Shown here: piece after piece, positions 1 through 5,895 of the stretch | Layout of the letters: every line of letters begins with the position of its first letter | Position numbering within the stretch: the first letter of the stretch is position 1 | Source: Actinomycetota bacterium | GTDB lineage: Bacteria > Actinomycetota > Geothermincolia > Fen-727 > Anoxymicrobiaceae | Assembly (NCBI GenBank): GCA_003154635.1 | Contig: PMDX01000283.1 | Coordinates: 1-9,237 of the forward strand | DNA: 9,237 bases | Direction: 5' to 3' | Translations under genes and position numbers: made by a program | Notes under the pieces: model-generated | The model's database searches: none | Told to the model about the DNA's origin: nothing | The model's input: the letters and a program-made list of their open reading frames with translations, nothing else

Positions 1-431
1 TTTACCCACTCGTCGTAATCCAGGTCTCCCTCGTTACCGCCTCCAACCACTATGTAGTGCCTGACACCTCCCGCCAGTTCCTTGAGTGCGGCCACATGCT
101 CCGCGAACTCGGGCGCGTACACCAGGACCGTCGCCCCACTGTCCTCCAGCATGTAAGCGAGCTCAGCGGGCCCGAGCCTGTAGTTCAGGGGCACCATGAT
201 CGCGCCGATCTTGCTGGTCGCGAACAACAGCTCGAGGAACTCCGGGTCGTTCGGCAATAGGGCCGCAATGCGCTCTCCAAGAGCGATACCCACCGACGGC
301 AGAGCGTTCGCCAGGCGGTTGACACGCTTGTTGAACTCGAGGTTGTTATACTCGCGCCCGTCATCGCAGGCCACGAAAGGGTCGTCCGGGTTGAGCGCGG
401 CTCGGACGGTGGTCCACTCTCCTACGTTCAT
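1..431 (-). CDS. AMP-dependent acyl-CoA synthetase/ligase, N-terminal part (runs off the left edge)
   Basis: The gene starts at ATG 431 and reads leftward with no stop through base 1, giving 143 codons of a protein that is usually 500-560 residues. A GGAGG ribosome binding site (437-441) lies 5 nt upstream of the ATG, which fixes the start. The protein opens MNVGEWTTVRAALNPDDPF. It then shows the layout typical of the ANL superfamily N-terminal domain: a DDGREYNNLEFNKRVNRLAN segment (Y/L..L...VNRLANAL), then GERIAALLPNDPEFLELLFA, then KIGAIMVPLNYRLGPAELAY, then YMLEDSGATVLVYAPEF. By family knowledge such enzymes activate a carboxylic acid with ATP to an acyl-adenylate and transfer it to CoA in the cytoplasm. 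The ATP-binding P-loop and the C-terminal lid lie outside the window, so substrate and integrity cannot be judged. Its own -10-like element lies at 478-483. Confidence 0.9.
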   Translation of the reverse strand, partial: MNVGEWTTVRAALNPDDPFVACDDGREYNNLEFNKRVNRLANALPSVGIALGERIAALLPNDPEFLELLFATSKIGAIMVPLNYRLGPAELAYMLEDSGATVLVYAPEFAEHVAALKELAGGVRHYIVVGGGNEGDLDYDEWV

Positions 432-477
432 GACAACCTCCAACATACGGAAAAGAAGATTCGTTCGCAACGTTCAT

Positions 478-483
478 ATTATA
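478..483 (-). promoter_or_regulatory. Perfect -10 hexamer upstream of the acyl-CoA ligase
   Basis: Read on the minus strand, 483-478 is TATAAT, 46 bases upstream of the ligase ATG at 431. No convincing -35 is present at 16-18 bp (TACTTG at 17 bp). The AT-rich core also reads TATAAT on the plus strand at 480-485, but no gene follows in that direction. This is a plausible promoter and suggests the ligase has its own transcription start, separate from the methyltransferase upstream. Confidence 0.4.
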
Positions 484-509
484 ATCCGACTGGGAGCCCG
501 CAAGTAGCT

Positions 510-541
510 GATCCCCACAACTCCAGAGGAGTGTCGGGATC
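510..541. repeat. Long imperfect hairpin in the methyltransferase-ligase spacer
   Basis: The outer arms GATCCC (510-515) and GGGATC (536-541) enclose inner arms ACTCC (520-524) and GGAGT (528-532) around a 3-nt AGA loop. An AC/GT pair bridges them, with one mismatch and one bulge, so about 13 base pairs can form. No T-run follows on either strand, so it is not a standard intrinsic terminator. It lies just upstream of the ligase -10 element and downstream of the methyltransferase stop. It could be an operator, an RNA structure or a termination aid. Confidence 0.5.
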
Positions 542-664
542 CAACTTCAGTCTCATCGAATCTTGAAATGTTGTCTCAACCGACACTTTTTGTGTGGTAT
601 TCCGGACGAGCGATTACCTGCAATGACGGCATAAATCGCTCAGGATAACGTGGGCTCTTTCAGG

Positions 665-683
665 TGACCCCACCCTGGGGTCA
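665..683. repeat. Perfect 8-bp inverted repeat overlapping the methyltransferase stop codon
   Basis: TGACCCCA (665-672) and TGGGGTCA (676-683) are exact reverse complements separated by CCC. The methyltransferase TGA stop (683-681 on the minus strand) is the first codon of the stem. No T-tract follows on the minus strand, so it is a hairpin or protein-binding palindrome, not a textbook terminator. It may still stabilise the 3' end of the transcript. Confidence 0.55.
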
Positions 684-1580
684 GACGGGGGAGCTCTTGG
701 ACCGGGAAGCGACATTGCGGTTGGATGCCGTAGCCCCCACCGTCTTGCTTCGCGCAACAAATGCAAACGTATTGGTCAGCTTCATCATGCTGCCGACAGA
801 CTGCCAGAAGTCACTTTGGGTGCTGAAATAGCTTATTATCCGGCAATCGTAGCCAAATTCATCGAAGAGGCTGCGGATTGCATCCTGATCGACTCCGTTC
901 CGAAAGTAGTGATATTCCGTATAATCTTCCTGGTTGTTTTCATCCGCTCCATGCTTTCTTCGGAAGTGCCGTTTTATTCCACCCAATACGTCACCCTGGA
1001 AAACTCTCCATGTGTAATGAGTGAGATTACTGAAAGTTTTTGTAGTTTTTCCCACGGAATCAAATCGCAGAGGGTCCTGGAATGAAAAGAAGAGGCTTTG
1101 CTCGGAAAGTAGCGGCAGGGTATCCCGCATGAGTTGAAGATAATCGGGAATATGGTGAAGGAAAGAGCTTGCTGCAATGATATCGAATTGTCTTCTTTCC
1201 TTTCTCATCGTTTTAAGCGCTTCGAAAACATCGGAGCAGACAATCTCAAGTTCGTGCCCACGCGCCTGACATTTATGCTGCAGGGCTTCCAGCATTCCCC
1301 TTGAGATATCAATGGCGGTTACTTTGCCGCCAAGCTCAAGAAACGGCAGCGAAGCGGCACCTTCACCTGCCCTAATATCCAGGACCCTGGGAGTCCGGTA
1401 CATCAACGCCGCATTAAAAACCTCGAGGATAAGCTCGCTGTACAGATCTCGCAAAACCTTATGCTTCATGTGCGGTGCTACACCAAGATAATCCTCAGTG
1501 TTTGCGGAATCATAAAATGCCTCATTCGCAATTGCCGCGATCTCGTTAATTCTGGCATCATAAGACATACGCGCCCCCAT
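681..1580 (-). CDS. Class I SAM-dependent methyltransferase, substrate unknown
   Basis: This 299-residue protein has the Rossmann-fold methyltransferase signature. Motif I is VLDIRAGEGAASLPF (66-80), with the SAM-binding glycine loop AGEG. The acidic end of strand 2 is TAIDIS (88-93), and the motif 4 region is FDIIAASSFLHHIPD (133-147). The C-terminal half (about 165-280) carries a FFSFQDPLRF strand and a long insert rich in H, R and K (about 180-225) that would set substrate choice. This insert gives no recognised subfamily. The start is ATG 1580 with only a weak upstream GCAGG; ATG 1568 (MSYDARIN), with GGGGG before it, is a reasonable alternative. The gene is AT-richer than its neighbours (one counted line, 901-960, is 40% GC) and has no operon partner. 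It sits beside a transposase scar, which suggests horizontal acquisition. Small-molecule, lipid or sugar methylation are all possible. Confidence 0.85.
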   Translation of the reverse strand: MGARMSYDARINEIAAIANEAFYDSANTEDYLGVAPHMKHKVLRDLYSELILEVFNAALMYRTPRVLDIRAGEGAASLPFLELGGKVTAIDISRGMLEALQHKCQARGHELEIVCSDVFEALKTMRKERRQFDIIAASSFLHHIPDYLQLMRDTLPLLSEQSLFFSFQDPLRFDSVGKTTKTFSNLTHYTWRVFQGDVLGGIKRHFRRKHGADENNQEDYTEYHYFRNGVDQDAIRSLFDEFGYDCRIISYFSTQSDFWQSVGSMMKLTNTFAFVARSKTVGATASNRNVASRSKSSPV

Positions 1581-1640
1581 TTGTTGCCCTGCACGTATAC
1601 CAACCTCCGCAAGCCCCGCGAGGGTTGAGAAGATAGGCTA

Positions 1641-1668
1641 ATGGTATGTGGTTGCCCCGAAATGTCAA
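1641..1668 (-). promoter_or_regulatory. Likely promoter of the methyltransferase gene
   Basis: On the minus strand, a perfect -35 TTGACA (1668-1663) is followed after 16 bp by TACCAT (1646-1641, 4 of 6 matches to TATAAT). Transcription would start near 1634, leaving about 54 nt of leader before ATG 1580. The -35 lies at the very edge of the transposase remnant, so the promoter may have been supplied by the insertion sequence scar. This is an inference. Confidence 0.5.
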
Positions 1669-1679
1669 TAGCTCGCATT

Positions 1680-2078
1680 GGATTGAGCCATTTTGAGTGC
1701 GCCACCAGCAGCGAAGAGGCAGCGACGTAGCAGCTTCCATTTCCTCTCAGTCTCATGGCACAGGGGATTCCCTTGTCCTCCGGGTACTCGTAGATGTCGG
1801 GTATTCCGAAGGCGGCGTACCCCCCTGGGGTAGAGCTTCTTATCCCTGTATCTGCCCACTATGGGGGAGAGGAGCTCTTCCCACCCGTCTGCCGAGTCGA
1901 CGTGCCGAGTCGCAAGACCGTCCCCTCGCAGTCGCCGTAGTTGTTAAATCAGAAGAGCGGTTGGTAGCACGTCGATTCGAAGTGACCGTGCAGGCAGAGC
2001 CCTCCTGTTTCCGTGGACAGGCGACTCGGAGCTGTCGATGTCGATCGCCTTTGAGCGCGAGACCGCGGGCCAGGACTT
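1680..2078 (-). pseudogene. Decayed IS1380-family transposase, internal fragment with four frameshifts and a stop
   Basis: Stitching minus-strand frames together gives, in order, pieces of an IS1380-type DDE transposase core. They are SKAIDIDSSESPVHG (from 2054), KQEGSAC (from 2010), HFESTCYQPLF-stop-FNNYGDCEGTVLR (from 1984, TGA at 1951-1949), VDSADGWEELLSPIVGRYRD running into KKLYPRG (from 1901), and YAAFGIPDIYEYPEDKGIP running into CAMRLRGNG (from 1819). From family knowledge these match the IDIDST..PVHGxQEG first-Asp motif, the CYxPLFxF strand, the LRPGNxHSADGW segment and the RADAAFxxPEIYEYLE...YAMRL second-Asp block. Each junction changes reading frame; the last falls in a six-C run (1820-1825). 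The second catalytic Asp reads Tyr (RGYAAF). The N-terminal ~150 and C-terminal ~150 residues are missing, and no terminal inverted repeats could be identified. It abuts the glyoxalase stop codon at 2079. The left limit is approximate. Confidence 0.85.
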
Positions 2079-2474
2079 CTATGCCGCGTTCATATCGCCA
2101 ACCCAGCCGGCGAACGGGTTGCCCTCGGGGTCCATGCACACGGAAAACCACCCGAACTTGGGTATTACCATCTTCTCCACAATGACCGTGCCGCCGTTGT
2201 CCCTGACCCTCAGGTTGAAAGCCTCGATCCCCCCGTCCGCGGCGTAGTAGTTTACCTCGCCCTGCTCCGGCATCATCTTCTTCCCGATGCCGCCCATGAC
2301 TGCAGCTTCGTTTGCCGGGTTGGGGCTGATCATCCAGTACTCCGCGTTTTCCATCCCTTCGCCTTCGTACTTCTCGATCTTCCAACCCATCACAGCCCTG
2401 TAGAAGTCGACCGCTTTGCCGACGTCATCCACGGCAATGTCGAAATGAACGAGTTCGCCCGGCATCTCTACCAT
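2079..2474 (-). CDS. VOC-superfamily (glyoxalase-like) protein
   Basis: This 131-residue protein has the compact single-chain vicinal oxygen chelate form. The first beta-alpha-beta module is ELVHFDIAVDDVGKAVDFYR (7-26) followed by GW. A Met/Gly-rich middle AAVMGGIGKKMMPEQG (57-72) comes next. The second module runs from about 74 to FGWFSVCMDPEGNPFAGW (107-124). The order VHFDI / GGIG..MMP / GWF...DPEGNPF resembles the predicted lactoylglutathione-lyase-related group COG3324. Metal-dependent isomerase, lyase, dioxygenase or resistance roles are all known in the superfamily, so the reaction is not assigned. The ATG at 2474 is immediately preceded by AAAGGGG, too close to serve it. The ATG at 2465 (MPGELVHF) has that purine run 9 nt upstream and is probably the true start. 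The stop directly abuts the transposase scar, but the C-terminus looks complete for the family. Confidence 0.85.
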   Translation of the reverse strand: MVEMPGELVHFDIAVDDVGKAVDFYRAVMGWKIEKYEGEGMENAEYWMISPNPANEAAVMGGIGKKMMPEQGEVNYYAADGGIEAFNLRVRDNGGTVIVEKMVIPKFGWFSVCMDPEGNPFAGWVGDMNAA

Positions 2475-2488
2475 CCCCTTTCATGATT

Positions 2489-2514
2489 GGCGTCGTCGGC
2501 TCCTTTTCGACGCC
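2489..2514. repeat. 7-bp inverted repeat upstream of the VOC gene
   Basis: GGCGTCG (2489-2495) and CGACGCC (2508-2514) are exact reverse complements with a 12-nt loop, between the dehydrogenase remnant and the VOC gene. There is no T-run. It may form a leader hairpin or an operator, or it may be chance in GC-rich DNA. Confidence 0.35.
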
Positions 2515-2557
2515 GGGACAGGCATACCTTGGAAACGGGGCGGAATCCGGGGGAGGT

Positions 2558-2757
2558 TCAGTCAACCATGATGCCGCCGTCGACGACGATGGTCTGCCCG
2601 GTGATGTAGGTGCCACTTCCTATCAGGAACGTGACGACCTGGGCGACCTCCGCCGGGTCGGCGAAGCGGCGCATAGGGATGCGCGGAAGGACCTTATCGA
2701 GATGCTCCCGGGGCCAGTCGGCGATAAGCTCTGTCTCGACGTATCCGGGATGAATAT
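2558..2757 (-). pseudogene. Short-chain dehydrogenase/reductase (SDR), C-terminal remnant only
   Basis: Read on the minus strand, this stretch encodes a normal SDR C-terminus ending at TGA 2560-2558. It starts IHPGYVETELIADWP, continues with LPRIPMRRFADPAEVAQVVT, and ends FLIGSGTYITGQTIVVDGG then IMVD. From family knowledge these are the PG(Y/F)VxT loop after strand beta-6, the R(F/W)xxPxEVA helix and the G..(I/V)TGQ..VDGG C-terminal signature of FabG-like NAD(P)H oxidoreductases. Upstream of IHPGYV the similarity stops. The usual RVNAI lead-in is replaced by unrelated sequence, and the whole nucleotide-binding fold with TGxxxGxG and the YxxxK catalytic site (roughly 180 residues) is absent. 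The fragment therefore cannot be a working enzyme. No start codon with a ribosome binding site precedes it. It is probably the residue of a deletion. Confidence 0.85.
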
Positions 2758-3009
2758 CCGAGCTCAGAGTGGTTGAGAACCATCACCGCTTGCGGAGTAC
2801 CGCGGAGATAAACACCTTTCGCTGACGCTTTAATTGGCAGAGTTATTTCCTGGAAGGGAAACATGGGCCGCACCCATAGTTCAAGGTCAACTTGTTATCG
2901 TTCTTCTTGCGCTCAAGGCGGGTGGCGGTTGACGGCAGGCTTTACACTCTACGGGGCGCGGGGTGTCGTCGCAGGAGAACTCCGCGGCTCATCAAGAATA
3001 TGAACGAAA
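2758..3009. other. Gene-free spacer between the SDR remnant and the translin-operon terminator
   Basis: I find no coding region here with recognisable family features on either strand. Short open frames are low-complexity, Arg-rich and lack ribosome binding sites. No tRNA-like cloverleaf, direct repeat pair or insertion-sequence end was recognised. The missing 5' part of the dehydrogenase is not present here in any frame I could read, so the deletion that beheaded it removed or replaced this DNA. Confidence 0.5.
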
Positions 3010-3031
3010 ACCGGGGTTTCCCGACCCCGGT
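3005..3031 (-). terminator. Rho-independent terminator after the aminotransferase-cyclase-translin operon
   Basis: ACCGGGGT (3010-3017) and ACCCCGGT (3024-3031) form an 8-bp GC-rich stem with a 6-nt loop. On the minus strand the stem is followed by TTTCG from 3009. It lies about 80 bases past the translin stop codon and is oriented to end the minus-strand operon. The T-tract is short, so efficiency is uncertain. Confidence 0.6.
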
Positions 3032-3112
3032 AACGACTTATGAGCGAGGACCTCGACGGAGACGATGCCCCGCGCCCCGCACGCGCCAACGCCAACATGC
3101 CTGACGGAACTG

Positions 3113-3742
3113 CTACCCCTTGAGCTTTTCCTCCAGCTCTTTCATGGTGAGCTCGAGGCTCAGGCGCCTGATGGCCGTTGTGAGGTCACCACGGGTGCGT
3201 TCGAGGACGCTTCGGACCATGTCGTTGGTGCGCTTGAGGCCGCTGGTGATGGCGTTGGGGTAGTCCACCGATGCGAGGAGGTAATAGATATCGTCCATAA
3301 GGCCGAGTATCTCTTCGCCTCTGTCGAGCTTGTTGATACGGATGAGGTCGAGAACGTGACGGCGCATCTCGCCGACGGCTTCGCCCAGTCCGTTCAGGAA
3401 GGGCGCGGTGCCGACATCGAGATCATCGGGCAGAGGCAGGGGCTCGCCTTCGATCAGCGCCATCGTGCACGCGGCCTCGGCGTACTCTTTCTCGGCGTCC
3501 TGCAGGAAGCCCGCGTAGAATATCCGTGGGTACGGCTCGAGAAGCGCGTGAGCGTGCCGGACGTTGTCGCGGGCCGCGGTAAGAAGGCGCCTGGACTCGT
3601 CGGCGTCGCCGCGGTGCGCGGCGCGTATGGAGTTGGCGCAAAACTGTATGGTATCGCGGGATAGCGAAAGTCCTTCCTCGCGCGCGTGGTTCTCGCGGTC
3701 GAACGTTTCTTTTACCGTGTCATAGATGTGTTTCAATTCCAT
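3113..3742 (-). CDS. Translin/TRAX-family protein
   Basis: This 209-residue, almost all alpha-helical and highly charged protein aligns with the translin superfamily (Pfam Translin). Clear landmarks are AEKEYAEAACTMALIEGEPL (83-102), with acidic residues E84, E86 and E89 where TRAX-type members carry catalytic acids, and FLNGLGEAVGEMRRHVLDLI (115-134), equivalent to the family's YL.G..DL.GE..R helix. The C-terminal helix is DYPNAITSGLKRTNDMVRSV (160-179), followed by LERTRGDLT. Length fits prokaryotic members (about 190-215). In eukaryotes, translin and TRAX form an RNA- and ssDNA-binding, RNA-cleaving complex (C3PO); archaeal and bacterial members are little studied. Nuclease activity here is inference from the acidic positions. 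The ATG at 3742 has AGAGG about 10 nt upstream, inside the 12-nt gap after the cyclase stop, so it is translated as the third gene of the operon. Databases often mislabel such proteins as haloacid dehalogenase; no HAD motif DxDxT is present. Confidence 0.8.
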   Translation of the reverse strand: MELKHIYDTVKETFDRENHAREEGLSLSRDTIQFCANSIRAAHRGDADESRRLLTAARDNVRHAHALLEPYPRIFYAGFLQDAEKEYAEAACTMALIEGEPLPLPDDLDVGTAPFLNGLGEAVGEMRRHVLDLIRINKLDRGEEILGLMDDIYYLLASVDYPNAITSGLKRTNDMVRSVLERTRGDLTTAIRRLSLELTMKELEEKLKG

Positions 3743-3754
3743 TGATTCAGCCTC

Positions 3755-4531
3755 TCACTCGCTGACGATGCCGACCGGCCTGCACCAGCCCGCGCTCGCT
3801 CCGGTTATCTTGACGGGGAAGCATGCGACCTTGAACCCGTGCGGGGGCAACTGGTCGAGGTTCGCGAGCTTCTCGATGTGGCAGTACGGCGTGTCTATTC
3901 CGACGTAATGAGCCTCCCATATTATCGAGGCATCGCCCGTTGTCTTGTACTCCTCGGTTATGCTGACGAACGGGCGGTCGAACCCCCAGGCGTCGATGCC
4001 CATGATCTTTACACCCCGGTCGAGGAAGTACAGCGTGGACTCGCGGGTCATCCCCGCGCCGTGGTTGATGTATTCGGGGCTTCCCCAGTATTTATCCGTG
4101 CCGGTCATGACGAGAACTATGTCAAACGGCTTCACCTGGTAATCTATGCGCTCGAGCTCGGCCTCGCAATCCTCGGCGGTTATTGCCGACCCGTCCTCCT
4201 TGTGCCTCATGTCGAGCACGAGCCCATCTGAGAAACACCACTCCAGCGGTACCTCGTCGATCGTCATCGCCCGCGACCCGCCCGAAGTGGGCGCGTAGTG
4301 CCACGGCGCGTCGAGGTGCGTCCCGGCATGGGTGACCAGTGTGATGTTGTCGTTCGCCCAGCCCAGCCCGCCAGGGAGCTGCTCGGCAGGCACGCCGAAT
4401 ATCGCCGACATCACCTGGGCGCCCGCCGCGTGGTCCAGGTGGACGATGGTCGGTTTCATCGGCTCGCTCTCCGACTCCTCGATGGGCACGCTCAGATCGA
4501 CATACCTGACTTTGTCTGCCATATCATCCAC
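3755..4531 (-). CDS. Cyclase-family metal-dependent hydrolase (kynurenine formamidase-like)
   Basis: This 258-residue protein belongs to the cyclase/formamidase family (Pfam Cyclase). The diagnostic metal-binding signature HxGTHxDxPxH is present as HAGTHLDAPWH (68-78). It opens with the usual YVDLSVPIEE strand (10-19). It also has VLVMTGTDKYWGSPEYIN (139-156), IMGIDAWGFDRPF (176-188) and a C-terminal HYVGIDTPYCHIEKLANLDQLPP region that closes the active site in the family. Relatives hydrolyse N-formylkynurenine, isatin or related amides using Mn or Zn; the substrate here is unknown. The longest frame begins at GTG 4531, with AGGAG only 1-2 nt away. ATG 4522 (MADKVRYVDL) has that AGGAG 10 nt upstream and is the better start, leaving a 1-nt gap after the aminotransferase stop. 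Translational coupling to the aminotransferase is likely. Confidence 0.88.
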   Translation of the reverse strand: MDDMADKVRYVDLSVPIEESESEPMKPTIVHLDHAAGAQVMSAIFGVPAEQLPGGLGWANDNITLVTHAGTHLDAPWHYAPTSGGSRAMTIDEVPLEWCFSDGLVLDMRHKEDGSAITAEDCEAELERIDYQVKPFDIVLVMTGTDKYWGSPEYINHGAGMTRESTLYFLDRGVKIMGIDAWGFDRPFVSITEEYKTTGDASIIWEAHYVGIDTPYCHIEKLANLDQLPPHGFKVACFPVKITGASAGWCRPVGIVSE

Positions 4532-5675
4532 GCTCCTTTAAGTACCTCTCGAGCCTGGTAGCTCCTTCCGCGAGGTTCTCGATCGAGTTGGCGTAGGAAA
4601 AACGGACGAAGCCCTCTCCGCCGCTTCCAAAATCGATGCCCGGCGTGATTGCGACGCGCGCGTTTTCGAGGACCTCGAGGCAGAAGGCGTAGGCATCGTC
4701 GGTAAACTTCTTCGCGTTGGCAAAGATATAGAACGCTCCGGTAGGTTCGACCTCAACCCCGAACCCTATCTCGCGCACCCTCTTCAACATGAACCGCCTG
4801 CGCTCGTCGTAGACGCGGACCATCTCGCGCGTGTGCTCGGAGGTTTCCTCCAGGGCCGCGATGGCCGCGCACTGTACGAAGCTGTTGGCGCAGATATGGA
4901 TGTTCTGCTGTATCTTCTGGAGCGGCCGAGCGAAATTGGGCGGGCAGATGACGTATCCCAACCGCCAGCCTGTCATGGCGTATAGCTTGCTGAAACCGTT
5001 GAGCACGAATGCCTTGTCCGTGTACTCGAGGATTGAGTGCTCCCTGCCCTCGTACACGAGGCCGTGGTATATCTCGTCGGAGACGATAAACGCCCGGTCG
5101 CCGATGGCTTCGACGAGGTCGGCGAGGTCGTCACCATCGAGCACTATGCCTGTAGGGTTGGCGGGAGAGTTGATCATCACTCCCTTGACGTTATCGGATA
5201 ACTTTTCGGCGATATCGGAAGGGTGACACTTGAAACCGTCTTGCTCGAAGACGTCAACGTACCTCGGAACCCCGCCCACGAACTCAAGTATGTTCGGGTA
5301 GCAGGCGTAGCATGGGTTGGACAGGATCAGCTCCTCGCCGGGGTTGAGGAGAGCACCGAATATCAACACCATCGCGGGGGAGGTCCCATTGGTGACGAGG
5401 ATATTGTCGGGGGAGATGTCTGCCCCGTAGCGGTCATTGTAATGAGAAGCGATCGACTCCCGTAGCCTCGGGAGACCCAGGCTGTGGGTGTATTGGGTCA
5501 TTCCCTCGTCAAGCGCACGGATCGCGGCCAGCTTGACCGGCTCGGGCGTATCGAAGTCCGGCTCCCCGACCTCCATGTGTATTATATGCGCTCCCTGCAA
5601 CTCCATCTCATGGGCCTTCTCGAGGATTTCCATGACGTAGAAGGGAGGAAGCCGGGAGGCCCTCTCGGATATCAA
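4524..5675 (-). CDS. PLP-dependent aminotransferase, class I/II
   Basis: This 383-residue fold-type I aminotransferase matches the aspartate/alanine/aromatic group (AAT-I). The hallmarks are in order: HMEVGEPDFDTP (33-44) for substrate and N-terminal contacts; TQYTHSLGLPRLRESIA (60-76); NSPANPTG (169-176), whose Asn binds the PLP ring; SDEIYHGLVYEG (199-210), with Asp200 and Tyr203 for the cofactor; FSKLYAMTGWRLGY (228-241), with Lys230 as the Schiff-base lysine and Arg238 for the phosphate; and FVRFSYANS (357-365), with Arg358 for the substrate alpha-carboxylate. All catalytic residues are present, so it should be active in the cytoplasm; the amino donor cannot be read. The start is TTG at 5675 (MISERASRLPP), supported by GGAGG at 5689-5685, 9 nt upstream. 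The next internal Met (residue 15) would cut into the conserved N-terminus. It is first in the operon with the cyclase and translin genes. Confidence 0.92.
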   Translation of the reverse strand: MISERASRLPPFYVMEILEKAHEMELQGAHIIHMEVGEPDFDTPEPVKLAAIRALDEGMTQYTHSLGLPRLRESIASHYNDRYGADISPDNILVTNGTSPAMVLIFGALLNPGEELILSNPCYACYPNILEFVGGVPRYVDVFEQDGFKCHPSDIAEKLSDNVKGVMINSPANPTGIVLDGDDLADLVEAIGDRAFIVSDEIYHGLVYEGREHSILEYTDKAFVLNGFSKLYAMTGWRLGYVICPPNFARPLQKIQQNIHICANSFVQCAAIAALEETSEHTREMVRVYDERRRFMLKRVREIGFGVEVEPTGAFYIFANAKKFTDDAYAFCLEVLENARVAITPGIDFGSGGEGFVRFSYANSIENLAEGATRLERYLKERG

Positions 5676-5684
5676 AGACAGTTA

Positions 5685-5689
5685 CCTCC
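5685..5689 (-). promoter_or_regulatory. Ribosome binding site fixing the TTG start of the aminotransferase
   Basis: GGAGG on the minus strand, 9 nt before TTG 5675. No ATG or GTG lies at a suitable distance, so this site argues for a true TTG initiation codon, which would damp translation of the operon's first gene. Confidence 0.65.
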
Positions 5690-5798
5690 ACGATTTCTCG
5701 CATCGTTCCGGGCATTTCCGCTGACATCGGAAGTGTAACAAAGACTCCATAACCCGTAAAACGGAGACGCCGGGACCGTGCGAGCATCGCGTGTCAAT

Positions 5799-5827
5799 TT
5801 GCGATTGCGAGTGCGCCCAAATATAAT
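5799..5827 (+). promoter_or_regulatory. Sigma70-like promoter of the membrane pyrophosphatase
   Basis: TTGCGA (5799-5804, 4 of 6 matches to TTGACA) is followed by exactly 17 bp and a perfect TATAAT (5822-5827). Predicted transcription start is near 5834, giving a leader of about 60 nt that contains the GAGGAG ribosome site at 5885-5890. The same spacer must hold the divergent aminotransferase promoter. A minus-strand TTGACA at 5797-5792 has no matching -10 at 16-18 bp, so that promoter is unresolved. Confidence 0.7.
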
Positions 5828-5895
5828 CACTTTCATTGCACTTGTGTCTTCTCTTGTGGCATGAGAAGCCGTGTATTGTTTACAGAGGAGTATCA

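Noticed and set aside
1697..2385. Overlapping open frames on both strands (162 and 181 codons)
   Set aside because: The plus frame is low-complexity Arg/Ser/Pro. The minus frame is partly the opposite phase of the VOC gene and partly one frame of the broken transposase.
3039..3123. Short plus-strand frame beginning MSEDLDGDDAPRP
   Set aside because: It has no ribosome binding site or promoter, lies just after a hairpin on the opposite transcript, and runs into the translin 3' end. Composition alone does not support a gene.
3065..3664. 199-codon plus-strand frame opposite the translin gene
   Set aside because: The minus-strand protein matches a known family across its length, while this frame has no family features. 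It is a shadow.
5792..5797. Perfect minus-strand TTGACA as the -35 of the aminotransferase operon
   Set aside because: The hexamer 16-18 bp downstream is CCCGGC-like, with no -10 resemblance, so I do not call a promoter from it.
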